The notes: a model not told the origin generated them from the sequence alone. A stretch of 64,000 nucleotides of DNA from Leifsonia sp. 466MF (GCF_900100265.1 NZ_LT629696.1:1798001-1862000); one strand, 5' to 3'. Shown: positions 35,753 to 45,966, numbered from the stretch's first letter. Translations and numbers: made by a program.

Positions 35753-36652
35753 TTGGGATTGTTTCGACGCCGCAAGGACGAGCCGCAGCCTGCGGATCGC
35801 ATCGAATGGGTGACTTCAACAGCCAGACGGATTCTCGCTGAGCGAGGCGTCGAGACGACTATCGAATACGGTGCCGAACCGGAGGACGTCAGGCTGATCG
35901 CCGCCGACGGCCAGCTGTATCCGCTCTTCAACGCCTTCGCCAAGACCCACGGTGCGACCGCAGATCAGGCTGTGACGGTGGTCACCCAGCACATCGACAA
36001 TCTGCTCGACGCACGAAACACCCCGGCCGCCACGCAGCTGTCCGCCGACCAGTTGCGACGGCAGGTGCGAACGCGGATCCTCCCCGGCGGCGTGGGCGGC
36101 CCGAACGAACCGACGTTCCACTATGCGCGACCGTTCACCGATGATCTGATTCTCGCCCTCTGCGTCGATTTTCCAACCACGGTGAAGTTCATCGACGACT
36201 CTGACATCGACGACCTCGCTCTGAGCGTGGACGAGCTGTACGCGTACGGGCAGCTCAACACCGACCGGGAACCCGTCGACGAGCGCATCGAGCCTGTCGA
36301 GGGGATCCACGTCATCGCCGGGGACTCGCTGTTCACAGCGTCGAAGGCCGCGAACCTGCCCGCCGTGCTCGGCGCCGCTCCCCTGGGGACGCTTTTCACC
36401 CTGCCACACCGTCACATGATCATCGCTGTCCCCATCACCGGGCCGGAGACGATGGCCGCCGTCGAGCACCTGGTGAGTCTCACCCAGCATGTCCTCAGCG
36501 GTGGCCTCCCCCCTGGCGGCGTCATATCCGCCGACGTGCTGTTCTCACGCAACCAGCAGGTCACCCGAGTCTCATCGATGGACGAGAACGGCAAAGTGTC
36601 GATCATGGTCGACGACCGCCTTCAGGAAGCACTGGAGGAAGCCCTCGGCTGA
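35753..36652 (+). CDS. DUF1444 (YtpQ)-like protein inserted between comEA and comEC
   Basis: 299 residues from TTG 35753, preceded by AGGGAGGACCA. Starts MGLFRRRKDEPQPADRIEW; internal ILPGG, FTDDLILALCVDFPTTVKFIDD, TLFTLPHRHMIIAVPI and LPPGGVISADVLFSRNQQVTRV resemble the block order of YtpQ/DUF1444. This match is by eye and uncertain. No membrane segment or signal peptide. It is encoded opposite to comEA and comEC and ends 9 bp from the comEA stop. Its base composition is milder than its neighbours, which suggests acquisition. Confidence 0.65.
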   Translation: MGLFRRRKDEPQPADRIEWVTSTARRILAERGVETTIEYGAEPEDVRLIAADGQLYPLFNAFAKTHGATADQAVTVVTQHIDNLLDARNTPAATQLSADQLRRQVRTRILPGGVGGPNEPTFHYARPFTDDLILALCVDFPTTVKFIDDSDIDDLALSVDELYAYGQLNTDREPVDERIEPVEGIHVIAGDSLFTASKAANLPAVLGAAPLGTLFTLPHRHMIIAVPITGPETMAAVEHLVSLTQHVLSGGLPPGGVISADVLFSRNQQVTRVSSMDENGKVSIMVDDRLQEALEEALG

Positions 36653-36661
36653 CCGCGGGCA

Positions 36662-37429
36662 TCAGACGACCACCCGATCCTTGAGGCCGTCGAAGAGCTT
36701 CTGACCGATCCCGGAGACCTTCAGAAGGTCCGTGACGGCGCCGAACCGGCCGTTCGCGGCCCGCCAGTCGACGATCCGCTGAGCGAGCGTCGGGCCGATC
36801 CGCGGCAGCGTCTCCAACTCCGCCGGCGTCGCCGTGTTGAGATTCACCGGCACGCCAGGCGCACCCGTCGCACCGCCCGCACCGCTCGCCCCTGCGGCCG
36901 GCCCACCGGATGCAGCTCCGCCCACCGGGGGCGGGTCGCCGATCCGCGGCACCACCAGCTGCTCTCCGTCGGCGACGGGCCGGGCGAGGTTCACCGCGGC
37001 GATGTCGGCGCCGTCGGCTGCTCCCCCGGCGGCAGCTACCGCATCCACCACCCGGGACCCCGCCGGGAGGTCGACGAGCCCGGGCTCCCGCACCGCGCCC
37101 GTGACGTGCAGGAGCAGCCGCCCGCCAGCCGCGGACGGCCCCGACGTCGGCATGCCGCTCGCGCCGGCGGACGGCGGCAGCGTCGCTCCGAGGTCGATCG
37201 ACGCCCCTTGCTGCGCGGTCGCCGAAACCAGCACGGCGACCACCGCTGCGACGATCGCCAGCACGATCGCCGCGCCAACACCGATACGAACCCGCCGCGA
37301 ACCCCGGCCGTCGGCCGCCTCCATCGGCTCGAGACTCTCGACACCGACGTCCCGCCCCGGCCTCGGCTCCGAACCGGACCGCTCGGGCACGCCGGAACCG
37401 GCGGCTGAGGGCTCGGCACGGTGTCGCAT
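36662..37429 (-). CDS. comEA: DNA-binding competence protein ComEA
   Basis: 255 residues. Cytosolic N-terminus, one membrane helix (about 48-68, VGAAIVLAIVAAVVAVLVSA), an SLBB domain (LLLHVTGAVREPGLVDLPAGSRV, about 105-165), a Gly/Ala/Pro linker and a C-terminal helix-hairpin-helix pair NLNTATPAELETLPRIGPTLAQRIVDWRAANGRF...LLKVSGIGQK (190-255, in pieces). Binds incoming duplex DNA outside the membrane for delivery to ComEC. Separated from comEC by 1.26 kb. Confidence 0.93.
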   Translation of the reverse strand: MRHRAEPSAAGSGVPERSGSEPRPGRDVGVESLEPMEAADGRGSRRVRIGVGAAIVLAIVAAVVAVLVSATAQQGASIDLGATLPPSAGASGMPTSGPSAAGGRLLLHVTGAVREPGLVDLPAGSRVVDAVAAAGGAADGADIAAVNLARPVADGEQLVVPRIGDPPPVGGAASGGPAAGASGAGGATGAPGVPVNLNTATPAELETLPRIGPTLAQRIVDWRAANGRFGAVTDLLKVSGIGQKLFDGLKDRVVV

Positions 37430-37435
37430 CCCCTC

Positions 37436-37441
37436 ACGCTA
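37436..37441 (-). promoter_or_regulatory. -10 box (TAGCGT) of comEA
   Basis: TAGCGT, 6 nt before the ATG at 37429; leaderless-type. Confidence 0.5.
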
Positions 37442-37495
37442 CGAAGCACCGCCGCCACAGAGCCTCACCACCACCGCATCCGTGGAGAGACGACA

Positions 37496-37527
37496 GAAGC
37501 GCCGGGCTGTGAACAACCCGGCGCTTC
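37496..37527 (-). terminator. hairpin after leuS
   Basis: Perfect 11-bp arms GAAGCGCCGGG (37496-37506) and CCCGGCGCTTC (37517-37527) with a 10-nt loop, 33 bp after the leuS stop and before comEA. Likely terminator for leuS. Confidence 0.7.
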
Positions 37528-37559
37528 CGACGTTGGGCCCGCTCAGGCGGGCGCCGCGC

Positions 37560-40184
37560 TCAGCCGCGCGGCTTCGTCGCGATGTTGACCAGTCGCGGTG
37601 CGCGCACGATCACGTTGACGATCTCGCGGTCACCGACCGAGCGCACAACGGCCTCGGAACCGCGCGCCAGGGCCTCGAGCTCGTCCGACGCGATCTTCGG
37701 CGAGACCTCCAGGCGGTCGCGCACCTTGCCGTCCACCTGCACCACCGCGGTCACCGACTCCTCGATGAGCAGGGTCGGGTCGGGCTTGCGCCACTGCGCC
37801 AGCGCCACCGAGGGCTCGTAGCCGAGCTTCGCCCACATGTCTTCCGCGGTGTACGGGGAGAACAGGTTCAGCGCCATCGCGATGACCTCGGCGGCCTCGC
37901 GGACGGCGGCGTCGCCCGCACCCGGCCCGGAGTCGATCGTCTTACGCGTGGCGTTGACCAGCTCCATCAGCCGGGCGACGACCACGTTGAACTTGAACGA
38001 CTCGACCAGTCCGGGCGCGTCGGCCAGGAAGCGGTGGGTGACGCGGCGCAGGGCCGGGTCGCCCGTCTTCCAGACGACGTCGGGCGCGCTGGTCACGTCG
38101 TCCGCGATCCGCCAGGCGCGCGCCAGGAACTTCGCGCTTCCCGACGGCGAGACGTCCGCCCAGTCGATGTCGTCCTCCGGCGGGCCGGCGAACGCCATGG
38201 TCAGGCGCACCGCATCCACACCGTGCTCGTCCAGCTGCTCGGACAGCTTCACCAGGTTGCCGCGCGACTTCGACATCGCCGAGCCGTCCATCAGCACCAG
38301 GCCCTGGTTCAGCAGCGCCGTGAACGGCTCCGTGAAGCTGATGTAGCCCAGGTCGAACAGCACCTTCGTGATGAAGCGCGCGTACAGCAGGTGCAGGATG
38401 GCGTGGGTCACGCCTCCGACGTACTGGTCGACCGGCGCCCACTTCTCCGCCTCGCGCGGGTCGAACGCCTGGGTGTCGTCGTTCGCCGACAGGAACCGCA
38501 GGAAGTACCAGGAGCTGTCCACGAACGTGTCCATCGTGTCCGTGTCGCGCTTGGCCGGTCCGCCGCAGTTCGGGCAGGAGACGTTGACCCAGTCGGTCGC
38601 TCCGCCCAGCGGGCTCGTGCCCTTCGGCTGCAGGTCGAGGCCGTCTGCCGGCGGCAGCAGCACGGGCAGCTCCGACTCGGGCACGGGCACCTCGCCGCAC
38701 TGCTCGCAGTGGATGATCGGGATGGGCGTGCCCCAGTAGCGCTGCCGCGAGATCAGCCAGTCGCGCAGGCGGAAGTTCTTCGCCGGTGCGCCCAGGTTCG
38801 ACGCCTGCAGCGCTTCCGTCACGCGACGGATCGCGTTGGACTTGCTCAGGCCGTCGAACGGCCCCGAGTTGATCAGGCGTCCCTCTCCGGTCAGCGCGAC
38901 GCCCGTCTCGGACGGGTTCTCGAGCGCTGCCTCCTCCGGCAGGATCGGCTCGCCGGTCTCCGGATCCGTGTGGATGACCGGGATGGCACCCGTGACGGGC
39001 TGCGTGGTGTCGACGACGACCCGCACGGGCAGGTCGAAGGCGCGCGCGAAGTCGAGGTCGCGCTGGTCGTGCGCGGGCACGGCCATGATCGCACCGTGAC
39101 CGTAGTCGCTCAGCACGTAGTCGGCGGCCCAGATCGGGATGCGCTCCCCGGTCAGCGGGTTGATCGCGTGACGCTCCAGGAACACACCGGTCTTCTCGCG
39201 CTCCGTGCTCAGGCGGTCCATCTCGGTGGTGCCGCGCACCACATCCAGGTAGTCGTCGAAGCGCTTGCGCACCTCTGGGCGCGCGCCCTCGACCAGCTCG
39301 GCGGCCAGGTCGGAGTCGGGCGCGACCACCATGAACGTCACGCCGTACAGCGTGTCCGGACGCGTCGTGTAGACGGTCACCGGCTCGTCGCGGCCCTCGA
39401 TGCGGAACGTGACGTCCGCACCCGTGGAGCGCCCGATCCAGTTGCGCTGCATCGAGATCACCTTGGACGGCCAGGCGCCCTCCAGCTGGTTCAGGTCGTC
39501 CAGCAGGCGGTCGGCGTAGTCCGTGATCCGGAAGTACCACTGGGTCAGCTTCTTCTTGGTGACCAGGTTGTCGCATCGCTCACAGCGTCCGCCGACGACC
39601 TGCTCGTTCGCCAGAACCGTCTGGTCGAACGGGCACCAGTTCACCTGGCTCGCCTTGCGGTACGCCAGGCCCTTCTCGTACAGCTTCAGGAACAGCCACT
39701 GGTTCCAGCGGTAGTACGCCGGGTCGGAGGTCTGCAGCACGCGGTCCCAGTCGAAGCTGGGCGCGTAGCGGCGCATGCTCGCCTTCTGCTGGGCGATGTT
39801 GTCGTTGGTCCAGCCGGCCGGGTCGAGGCCGCGCTTGATGGCGGCGTTCTCGGCGGGCAGGCCGAACGAGTCCCAGCCGATGGGATGCAGCACGTTGAAG
39901 CCCTGCTGGCGCCAGTAGCGCGCGATCACGTCGCCCAGGGCGTACGCCTCGGCGTGACCCATGTGCAGGTCGCCGGACGGGTACGGGAACATGTCGAGGA
40001 TGTACTTGCGCGGGCGGCTGTCGGCGGGGTCGTCGGTCGCGAACGGCCGCAGCTCTTCCCAGACCGGGAGCCACTTGTCCTGGATGGCGGCGAAATCGTA
40101 GGCGGCGCGCTCGTCGTGGGCGCGACCGGTCTGCTGGGGGGTGCTCGCTGCCGTGGTGCCGGCTGCGTCGTGCTCGTGTGCCAC
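37560..40184 (-). CDS. leuS: leucyl-tRNA synthetase
   Basis: 874 residues, class I synthetase. HIGH motif as [14 protein letters not shown] (about 68), editing domain with [19 protein letters not shown] and [21 protein letters not shown] segments, KMSKS loop as [10 protein letters not shown], and a full anticodon-binding C-terminus ending in [13 protein letters not shown]. The KMSKS motif carries Ala for the first Lys. The GTG at 40184 is chosen for its GAGAG RBS; an in-frame GTG at 40235 lacks one. Confidence 0.96.
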   Translation of the reverse strand: MAHEHDAAGTTAASTPQQTGRAHDERAAYDFAAIQDKWLPVWEELRPFATDDPADSRPRKYILDMFPYPSGDLHMGHAEAYALGDVIARYWRQQGFNVLHPIGWDSFGLPAENAAIKRGLDPAGWTNDNIAQQKASMRRYAPSFDWDRVLQTSDPAYYRWNQWLFLKLYEKGLAYRKASQVNWCPFDQTVLANEQVVGGRCERCDNLVTKKKLTQWYFRITDYADRLLDDLNQLEGAWPSKVISMQRNWIGRSTGADVTFRIEGRDEPVTVYTTRPDTLYGVTFMVVAPDSDLAAELVEGARPEVRKRFDDYLDVVRGTTEMDRLSTEREKTGVFLERHAINPLTGERIPIWAADYVLSDYGHGAIMAVPAHDQRDLDFARAFDLPVRVVVDTTQPVTGAIPVIHTDPETGEPILPEEAALENPSETGVALTGEGRLINSGPFDGLSKSNAIRRVTEALQASNLGAPAKNFRLRDWLISRQRYWGTPIPIIHCEQCGEVPVPESELPVLLPPADGLDLQPKGTSPLGGATDWVNVSCPNCGGPAKRDTDTMDTFVDSSWYFLRFLSANDDTQAFDPREAEKWAPVDQYVGGVTHAILHLLYARFITKVLFDLGYISFTEPFTALLNQGLVLMDGSAMSKSRGNLVKLSEQLDEHGVDAVRLTMAFAGPPEDDIDWADVSPSGSAKFLARAWRIADDVTSAPDVVWKTGDPALRRVTHRFLADAPGLVESFKFNVVVARLMELVNATRKTIDSGPGAGDAAVREAAEVIAMALNLFSPYTAEDMWAKLGYEPSVALAQWRKPDPTLLIEESVTAVVQVDGKVRDRLEVSPKIASDELEALARGSEAVVRSVGDREIVNVIVRAPRLVNIATKPRG

Positions 40185-40313
40185 GTGACTCTCAATCTCG
40201 GTTCCGTCGTGCCGCGTCGGGATTTCTGGCGGCACGGAAGAGGACGGGCGGCGCGCGCCCGGTACTCCAGACTACTAAACGTCGGCGACGTCCAGTCCGT
40301 TCCCAGCGCGCCC

Positions 40314-41714
40314 TCAGTTCGCCGTGGGCGTGCTCCCGCCGCTGAGTCCGGCCGCCGCCAGCAACGCCGCCGCCTTCACGCGCACCTCCGCCAGCTCCTC
40401 CGCGGGGACGGACAGCGCGGTGATGCCGCCTCCCGCGCCGATCACGACGCCCTCGCCGCTGAAGTGGATGCTGCGGATCACCATCGCGAGATGTGCGGTG
40501 CCGTCTACTCCCAGGTAGCCGAAGCACCCGGCGAACGCCCCGCGCGGGCCACCCTCCAGCCGGTTCAGGATGCGCATGGCACTCAGCTTGGGCGCCCCGG
40601 TCATCGAGCCGGCCGGGAAGCACGCGGCCACCGCATCCACCGCGCCGAGCCCGGGGCGGAGCCGGCCCTCGACCGTCGAGACCAACTGGTGGACCTGCGC
40701 GTAGCTCTCCACCGCGAGCAGGTGGGTGACCTCGACGGAGCCGACCTCGCACACCCGCCCGAGGTCGTTGCGCATCAGGTCGACGATCATCACGTTCTCG
40801 GCGCGCTCCTTCTCGCTCGCCTCGAGTTCCGCACGCAGTTCGACATCGGCGGCGACGGTCGCTCCCCGCGGGCGCGTGCCCTTGATCGGGCGGGTGCGGA
40901 CACGACCTCCGTCGACGCGCAGGAACTCCTCCGGCGACGAGCTCACGAGCGTCTCCCCGGCGATCCGCACGAAGCCGGCGAACGGTGCCGGGCTCGCCCG
41001 CCGCAGCCGCAGGTGCACGGCGAGCGGGTCGGCGGCGCTGCGCGCGGTGACGCGGTTGGTGAGGCAGAGCTGGTAGGCGTCGCCGGCGCGGATCGCCTCC
41101 TGACACGCCTCGATCGCGGCGAGATAGGCGTCGTCGTCGTGGCGCCAGTGAGCGACGGCCGGCGGGATGGGATGCGCGGCCAGGTAGGCGTCAGTGGCAC
41201 CGGCGGCGGTCGCCAGCGCGCGCACGGTCGCGTCGATCCAGGCCGTTCCGTCGGCGTCGTCAGGGGCGATGATCTCGATCGTCCGGTCGGCGTGGTCGAA
41301 GACGACAACACGGTCGACGAACAGAAGGGATGCGTCGGTCGTGCGGCCGTGCTCCGGCACCGCGACCGGCGCACCGGCTGCCGACGCACCGGCCTCGTAG
41401 CCGAGACGCCCCCACCAGCCGATCGGGGCGGCGAGGCGCTCGGCCTGCTCGCCGTGCCACAGCCCTAGGTCGGAGCGCAGCGCATCCAGCACCCCTCCGG
41501 GCCGCGTCACGCCGTCGACGGTGACCGTGCCGTCGGCGACGGACGCGGTCATCCGCACACGGCCCGTCCCGATGTATGACCGCCCGCTGAGGGCCTCGGG
41601 CCCGCTGTCGAGCCAGACCGCATCGACACCGTCCGCGCCGCCGAACAGCGTCGCGAACGCGTCGGCCGGGTCGACCCAGGTGTCGAGCGGCTGCACGCGG
41701 AGCGGGGTGAGCAC
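40314..41714 (-). CDS. pabB: aminodeoxychorismate synthase component I
   Basis: 466-residue chorismate-binding enzyme that converts chorismate to aminodeoxychorismate for folate. Catalytic blocks: ETLVSSSPEEFLRVDGGRV, RTRPIKGTRPRG with the Lys characteristic of PabB, DLMRNDLGRVCEVGSV, FPAGSMTGAPK and GAGGGIT. The N-terminal domain is divergent. Divergently arranged with a class-IV aminotransferase (pabC) with only 17 bp between start codons. No glutaminase subunit is in the window. Confidence 0.92.
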   Translation of the reverse strand: MLTPLRVQPLDTWVDPADAFATLFGGADGVDAVWLDSGPEALSGRSYIGTGRVRMTASVADGTVTVDGVTRPGGVLDALRSDLGLWHGEQAERLAAPIGWWGRLGYEAGASAAGAPVAVPEHGRTTDASLLFVDRVVVFDHADRTIEIIAPDDADGTAWIDATVRALATAAGATDAYLAAHPIPPAVAHWRHDDDAYLAAIEACQEAIRAGDAYQLCLTNRVTARSAADPLAVHLRLRRASPAPFAGFVRIAGETLVSSSPEEFLRVDGGRVRTRPIKGTRPRGATVAADVELRAELEASEKERAENVMIVDLMRNDLGRVCEVGSVEVTHLLAVESYAQVHQLVSTVEGRLRPGLGAVDAVAACFPAGSMTGAPKLSAMRILNRLEGGPRGAFAGCFGYLGVDGTAHLAMVIRSIHFSGEGVVIGAGGGITALSVPAEELAEVRVKAAALLAAAGLSGGSTPTAN

Positions 41715-41731
41715 CGGACTAGCCTAGGCGA
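41715..41731. promoter_or_regulatory. 17-bp bidirectional leaderless promoter of pabB/pabC
   Basis: The minus-strand box TAGGCT (41721-41726) is 6 nt from the pabB GTG; the plus-strand box TAGCCT (41720-41725) is 6 nt from the pabC GTG. The two boxes overlap by five bases, so RNA polymerase can serve only one direction at a time. Confidence 0.7.
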
Positions 41732-42532
41732 GTGGACACGCACAGCACCGGACCGGTCAGCTCCCTCGCCGACTGGGCGGGCGGTGAGCTCCGCGTGCGC
41801 GACGACTGCGAGGTGACGGAGACCGAGCTGCTCGGCGCCGACTCGTTCCTGGTCCGCGACGGCCGAGTGCTGGCGCTCGGGCTGCACCGCAGCCGGTTCG
41901 CCGAGACCGTACGCGAGCAGGGCTTCGCCGACCGCGCCGAGGTCGAGGCGTTCTGGGATGCCGCGATCGGCTCGCCGCCGCGCGAGGGCGACTGGTTTCC
42001 GCGGTTGGAGCTCGTGCGTGCGCGGGACGCCCTGCGCCTGCGCTTCCGGTTGCGGACGGCACCGGAACTCACCTCCGAGCTGGTGGTCGCGACCGCCGAC
42101 GCCGACCCCCGCGTCGTCCCGCACCTGAAGGGGCCGGACCTCGATCGACTCAGCGCGCTCCGTCAGCGGGTGCAGCGCCGAGGGGCGCAGGAGGCGATCA
42201 TCCTCGACCACGGCCGCGTGTCGGACGGCACGACGACCGCACTGCTCTGGTGGCGCGGTGATGCACTGTTCGCGCCGCCCTTCTCGCTCCCGCGGGTCGA
42301 CAGCGTCGCCGCGCGCACGGTACGGGGTGTGGCCGCTGCGCTCGGCGTCCCGGTCGAGGATGTGGCCGTCCGGCCGTCGGAGTTGGAGGGCGCGGTGCTG
42401 TGGGCCGTGAACGCGCTGCACGGCATCCGCGCCGTCACCGCGTGGGTGGGCGGGCCGGCTCTCGCGCAGGATCCCGCGCGGACCGACGCCTGGCGCGCGC
42501 GGTTCGCCGCGCTGGCGCGACCGCTGCCCTGA
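41732..42532 (+). CDS. pabC: class-IV aminotransferase, probable 4-amino-4-deoxychorismate lyase
   Basis: 266 residues. The fold runs GADSFLVRDGRVLALGLHRSRFAETV, then KGPDLDRLSALRQ with the PLP lysine, EAIILDHGRVSDGTTTALLWW, LPRVDSVAARTVRGVAAALG. PabC releases pyruvate from aminodeoxychorismate to give p-aminobenzoate. The family also has branched-chain and D-amino-acid aminotransferases; the pairing with pabB supports PabC. Confidence 0.82.
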   Translation: MDTHSTGPVSSLADWAGGELRVRDDCEVTETELLGADSFLVRDGRVLALGLHRSRFAETVREQGFADRAEVEAFWDAAIGSPPREGDWFPRLELVRARDALRLRFRLRTAPELTSELVVATADADPRVVPHLKGPDLDRLSALRQRVQRRGAQEAIILDHGRVSDGTTTALLWWRGDALFAPPFSLPRVDSVAARTVRGVAAALGVPVEDVAVRPSELEGAVLWAVNALHGIRAVTAWVGGPALAQDPARTDAWRARFAALARPLP

Positions 42533-42557
42533 TCCGCTCGGCCCGGCAACGACCCCG

Positions 42558-44288
42558 CTACCCGACCAGCGCGCCGTCCTCCAGCCGCACCACCCGATCC
42601 ACCAGCTCGGTCGGAACGTCCGTGTGCGAGATCAGGAGCACCGTCCGGCCGTCCTCAGCCGCGGTCCGCAGCACATCCCCCACGATCGCATCCGCGACCG
42701 CGCTGTCGACGTTCGCGGTGGGCTCGTCGACGACGAGCACCGGGAAGTCGGCGAGGAGCGCGCGGGCGAGCGCGATCCGCTGGGCCTGACCGCCCGACAC
42801 CAGGGCGCCACGCTCGCCGACCGGCTCAGACAGTCCGCCGCGGGCGAGAGCCCAGTCGCGCAGTCCCACCCGGTCGAGCGCATCCAGCAGTTCGTCATCT
42901 GTTGCCGTGTCGCGTGCGAACAGCAGGTTCTGGCGCAGATCGGAGTCGAACAGGTAGGGCCGCTGCTCGACCAGCCCGATCACGCGTCGCACGTCGTCCT
43001 GGCGCAGGTCGCGGGCCGGAACACCGTCGATCGAGTAGTCGCCGGTGTGATCGATCAGGCGCGTGAGGACGTGGGCGAGTGCTGTCTTGCCTGCACCGGT
43101 CGGGCCGGTGAGCAGCACGCGCTCCCCCGGTCGCAGCCGCAGGTCGAGCTCGCGCAGCACGTCGTGATCGTCGTCCGGCCAGTGCGCCGACACACCGTCG
43201 AGCACCACCTCCGGGACGCCGCCGGCAGCACCGCTCACGACCAGCGCCCGGGCGTCCAGCGCATCCACCGGGACGCCGTCCGGCACCTCGATCGGCGCCG
43301 CCGACGCGATCCGCTCCGCGCTCGCGCGCACCCGTCGCCAGGCGCCGAACGCCAGCGGTACGGTGCCGAAGACCTCGAAGACCGCGAGCGGGAGCAGGGC
43401 CACGACGGCGAGTCCCGGCGCGTCGAGCGAGCCGCCGATCACCGCGGGGATGCCTCCCGAGAGCCCGAGGACGGTCGCCGCGCCCGCAAGAAGCGAGACC
43501 ACGCCCGCGGTCAGGCCGAGACCCACCGCCCGCGCGCGCGACGCCGCCGTCAGCCGCTCACCGGCCGCGCGCACGCGCTCCTGCGCCGCGGGAAGCGCCC
43601 CGTAGGCGGTCAGGACATCGAGGTTCGCGACCAGGTCGTGCAGGGCGTCGTTCAGCTCGGCCCGGAGCGGCGCGATGCGACGCTCGGCGGCCCCCGCGAC
43701 CCACCGGTTCACCAGCATCCCCGCGACCAGGGCCACCGCCAGCGTGACCAGCAGAGCGACGCCCGCCGTCGGGAGGATCAGGAACGCGGCGACGATGCTG
43801 CCGACGGCGACCAGACCCGCGCTCACCAGCGGCTGGATGACGCGCAGCGCCAGGTTCTGGAGCTCGTCCACGTCGTCCGCCAGCCGCGCCAGCAGGTCGC
43901 CAGAGCGCACACCGCGCAGTCCGTCCGGCGCAAGCGGCTCCAGTCGTGCGTAGAGGCGCGATCGCACCGTCCCCAGCTGCCGGAAGGCCGCGTCGTGTCC
44001 GGCCAGCCGCTCGAGATAGCGGAAGAACGCGCGCCCGAGGGCGAACGCCCGGACGCCGACGACAGCGGCCGACAGGTACATCAGCGCCGGCTGCTCCGAG
44101 GCCCGCGTGATCAACCACGCCGAGACGCCCAGCAACGCGACCGCGCTTCCGCCGCTCAGGAACCCGAACCCGATGGCGGCCCACAGCCGGCCCGGGGAAG
44201 GGATGGCCAACCGGAGGATGCGGCGCACCTCCGCGGGGTCCGCAGCACCCCGCGCCTGCGTCTCTCGGAGCCTCGATTCAGCGGACAC
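42558..44288 (-). CDS. cydC: cytochrome bd assembly exporter subunit CydC
   Basis: 576-residue ABC half-transporter: six membrane helices (about 25-300), then ATPase with Walker A LTGPTGAGKTALAHVL, signature LVSGGQAQRIALARALL, Walker B VLVVDEPTANVD and H-loop ISHTD. CydDC exports cysteine/glutathione to the periplasm and is needed to mature cytochrome bd. The GTG at 44288 overlaps the cydD stop by 11 bp. Confidence 0.92.
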   Translation of the reverse strand: MSAESRLRETQARGAADPAEVRRILRLAIPSPGRLWAAIGFGFLSGGSAVALLGVSAWLITRASEQPALMYLSAAVVGVRAFALGRAFFRYLERLAGHDAAFRQLGTVRSRLYARLEPLAPDGLRGVRSGDLLARLADDVDELQNLALRVIQPLVSAGLVAVGSIVAAFLILPTAGVALLVTLAVALVAGMLVNRWVAGAAERRIAPLRAELNDALHDLVANLDVLTAYGALPAAQERVRAAGERLTAASRARAVGLGLTAGVVSLLAGAATVLGLSGGIPAVIGGSLDAPGLAVVALLPLAVFEVFGTVPLAFGAWRRVRASAERIASAAPIEVPDGVPVDALDARALVVSGAAGGVPEVVLDGVSAHWPDDDHDVLRELDLRLRPGERVLLTGPTGAGKTALAHVLTRLIDHTGDYSIDGVPARDLRQDDVRRVIGLVEQRPYLFDSDLRQNLLFARDTATDDELLDALDRVGLRDWALARGGLSEPVGERGALVSGGQAQRIALARALLADFPVLVVDEPTANVDSAVADAIVGDVLRTAAEDGRTVLLISHTDVPTELVDRVVRLEDGALVG

Positions 44289-45966
44289 CGGACACCTCGC
44301 TCTCCTCGGACTGCGTGCTCGCTGCGACCCCGTCCGACGCATCGCGGGCGGGCAGCGTCAGCACGACGTCCGCCGCCTCCGCCACCGCCGGCCGGTGACT
44401 CACGACCAGCACCGCCGCGCCGTCGTCCGCCGCACGCCGCACCGCACGCAGCAGGCGGGCCTCCGTCTCCGCGTCGAGCGCCGAGGTCGGCTCGTCCAGG
44501 ATCAGCACAGGGCACCGACGCGACCGCAGGCGGTACAGCGCCCGGGCGACCGCGACCCGCTGGGCCTGGCCGCCGGACAGCCCCGACCCGCCGGGGCCGA
44601 GCTCCAGAGTCGGGTCGAGTTCGGTGGCGGCGGCATCTCGCAGCGCATCTTCGACACGCGCATCCGTGCCGGAAGCGTCCGACGCATCGCCCAGCGCGAC
44701 GTTCGACGCGATGCTCCCGGCGAGCAGCCCGGGCCGCTGCCCGGCCCACGCGATCGCCTCGCGTCGCCCCACCGCGTCGGTCCGGCCGCCCGCGTGGATG
44801 CGGCCCTCGAACGCGGTGAAGCCCAGCACCGCGCTCACCAGGCTCGACTTGCCGGCCCCGCTCGGCGCCCGGAGCACGGCGAGCGTCCCTGGCGGCACAG
44901 CGGCACTGAAGCCGTCGACGACGGTCCGTCCGTCGTACGCGATCCGCACGTCCTCGAGCACCAGTCCGGTCCCTGCGGCGACATCCGCATCCGGCGTCAC
45001 AGCGTCCATGGCTTCCGCCGCCTCGATCACCTCGAACGCGTTCGACGCGGCCTCGATGCCCTCCGCGGCCGCGTGGTAGCTCGCGCCCACGTTGCGCAGC
45101 GGCAGGAACGCCTCGGGCGCGAGCAGCAGCACGAACAGTCCGACCGAGAGGTCGAGCGAGCCGCCCAGCAGTCGCAGACCGATCGTGACAGCGATCACCG
45201 CGACGGACAGGCTCGCGGCCAGTTCCAGCACGAACCCGGAGAGGAACGACATGCGCAGCACCCGCATGGTGTGAACGCGATACTGGTCGCTCACCTGGCG
45301 GATCCGCGCCTCCTGGCGGTGCTGCCGCCCGAACAGCTTCAGCGTCGAGAGCCCGGCGACCACATCCAGGAAGCCGCTCGAGAGGGTGGAGAGCGCCCGC
45401 CACTGCCGCTTCTGCGCCGCCTGGGTCGCCCAGCCGACCAGCACCATGAACACAGGGATGAGCGGGAGAGTGATCACGAGGATGATCCCGCTGGTGAGGT
45501 CGCGCCAGCCGATCGTCAGCACCAGGAGCGGCGTCGCGATGGCGGTGCCGATCAGCTGCGGCAGGTACTTCGCGAAATAGCCGTCGAGCGCATCCATGCC
45601 GTGGCCGGCGACGAGCGTGACGTCGGCGGTGCTCCTGCGGGCGACCCACCCCGGGCCGAGCCGTCCGACCGCCGCGACCAGGCCCTCCCGCAGCTGCCCG
45701 ACGACGCGCGCTCCGCCGCGGGACGACACCGACTCGACCGCCCACAGCAGCCCCGCGCGCACGACCACGACGAGACCCAGCAGGCCGATGGTCGGGCTGA
45801 GGCTCGCGAGCGGCTCCCCGGCGATCGCGCGCACCACGACATCCGTCAATAGCCAGGCGAAGGAGATGATGGATGCGGTCTGCAGCATCGCGAGCCCGGC
45901 GCCCGCGGCGAGGGTGCCGCGGGTCGCCGAGGCGTACCGCAGGAGTCGGGGGTCGAGCGGGCGCAC
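44278..45966 (-). CDS. cydD: cytochrome bd assembly exporter subunit CydD
   Basis: 562 residues: membrane domain with RWLLTDVVVR-like N-terminal helices and RQHRQEARIRQVSDQYRVHTMRVLRMSFLSGFVLEL (given in pieces, about 210-245), ATPase with APSGAGKSSLVSAVL, LSGGQAQRVAVARALY and VLILDEPTSALDAETE. Partner of CydC. The GTG start touches the cydB stop (overlap), so cydA-B-D-C is one operon. Confidence 0.92.
   Translation of the reverse strand: MRPLDPRLLRYASATRGTLAAGAGLAMLQTASIISFAWLLTDVVVRAIAGEPLASLSPTIGLLGLVVVVRAGLLWAVESVSSRGGARVVGQLREGLVAAVGRLGPGWVARRSTADVTLVAGHGMDALDGYFAKYLPQLIGTAIATPLLVLTIGWRDLTSGIILVITLPLIPVFMVLVGWATQAAQKRQWRALSTLSSGFLDVVAGLSTLKLFGRQHRQEARIRQVSDQYRVHTMRVLRMSFLSGFVLELAASLSVAVIAVTIGLRLLGGSLDLSVGLFVLLLAPEAFLPLRNVGASYHAAAEGIEAASNAFEVIEAAEAMDAVTPDADVAAGTGLVLEDVRIAYDGRTVVDGFSAAVPPGTLAVLRAPSGAGKSSLVSAVLGFTAFEGRIHAGGRTDAVGRREAIAWAGQRPGLLAGSIASNVALGDASDASGTDARVEDALRDAAATELDPTLELGPGGSGLSGGQAQRVAVARALYRLRSRRCPVLILDEPTSALDAETEARLLRAVRRAADDGAAVLVVSHRPAVAEAADVVLTLPARDASDGVAASTQSEESEVSGVR

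Noticed and set aside
36834..41468. Very long plus-strand open frame opposite comEA, leuS and pabB
   Set aside because: Arg/Pro/His-rich translation without any recognisable domain; it mirrors real genes on the other strand and arises from high GC at third positions.
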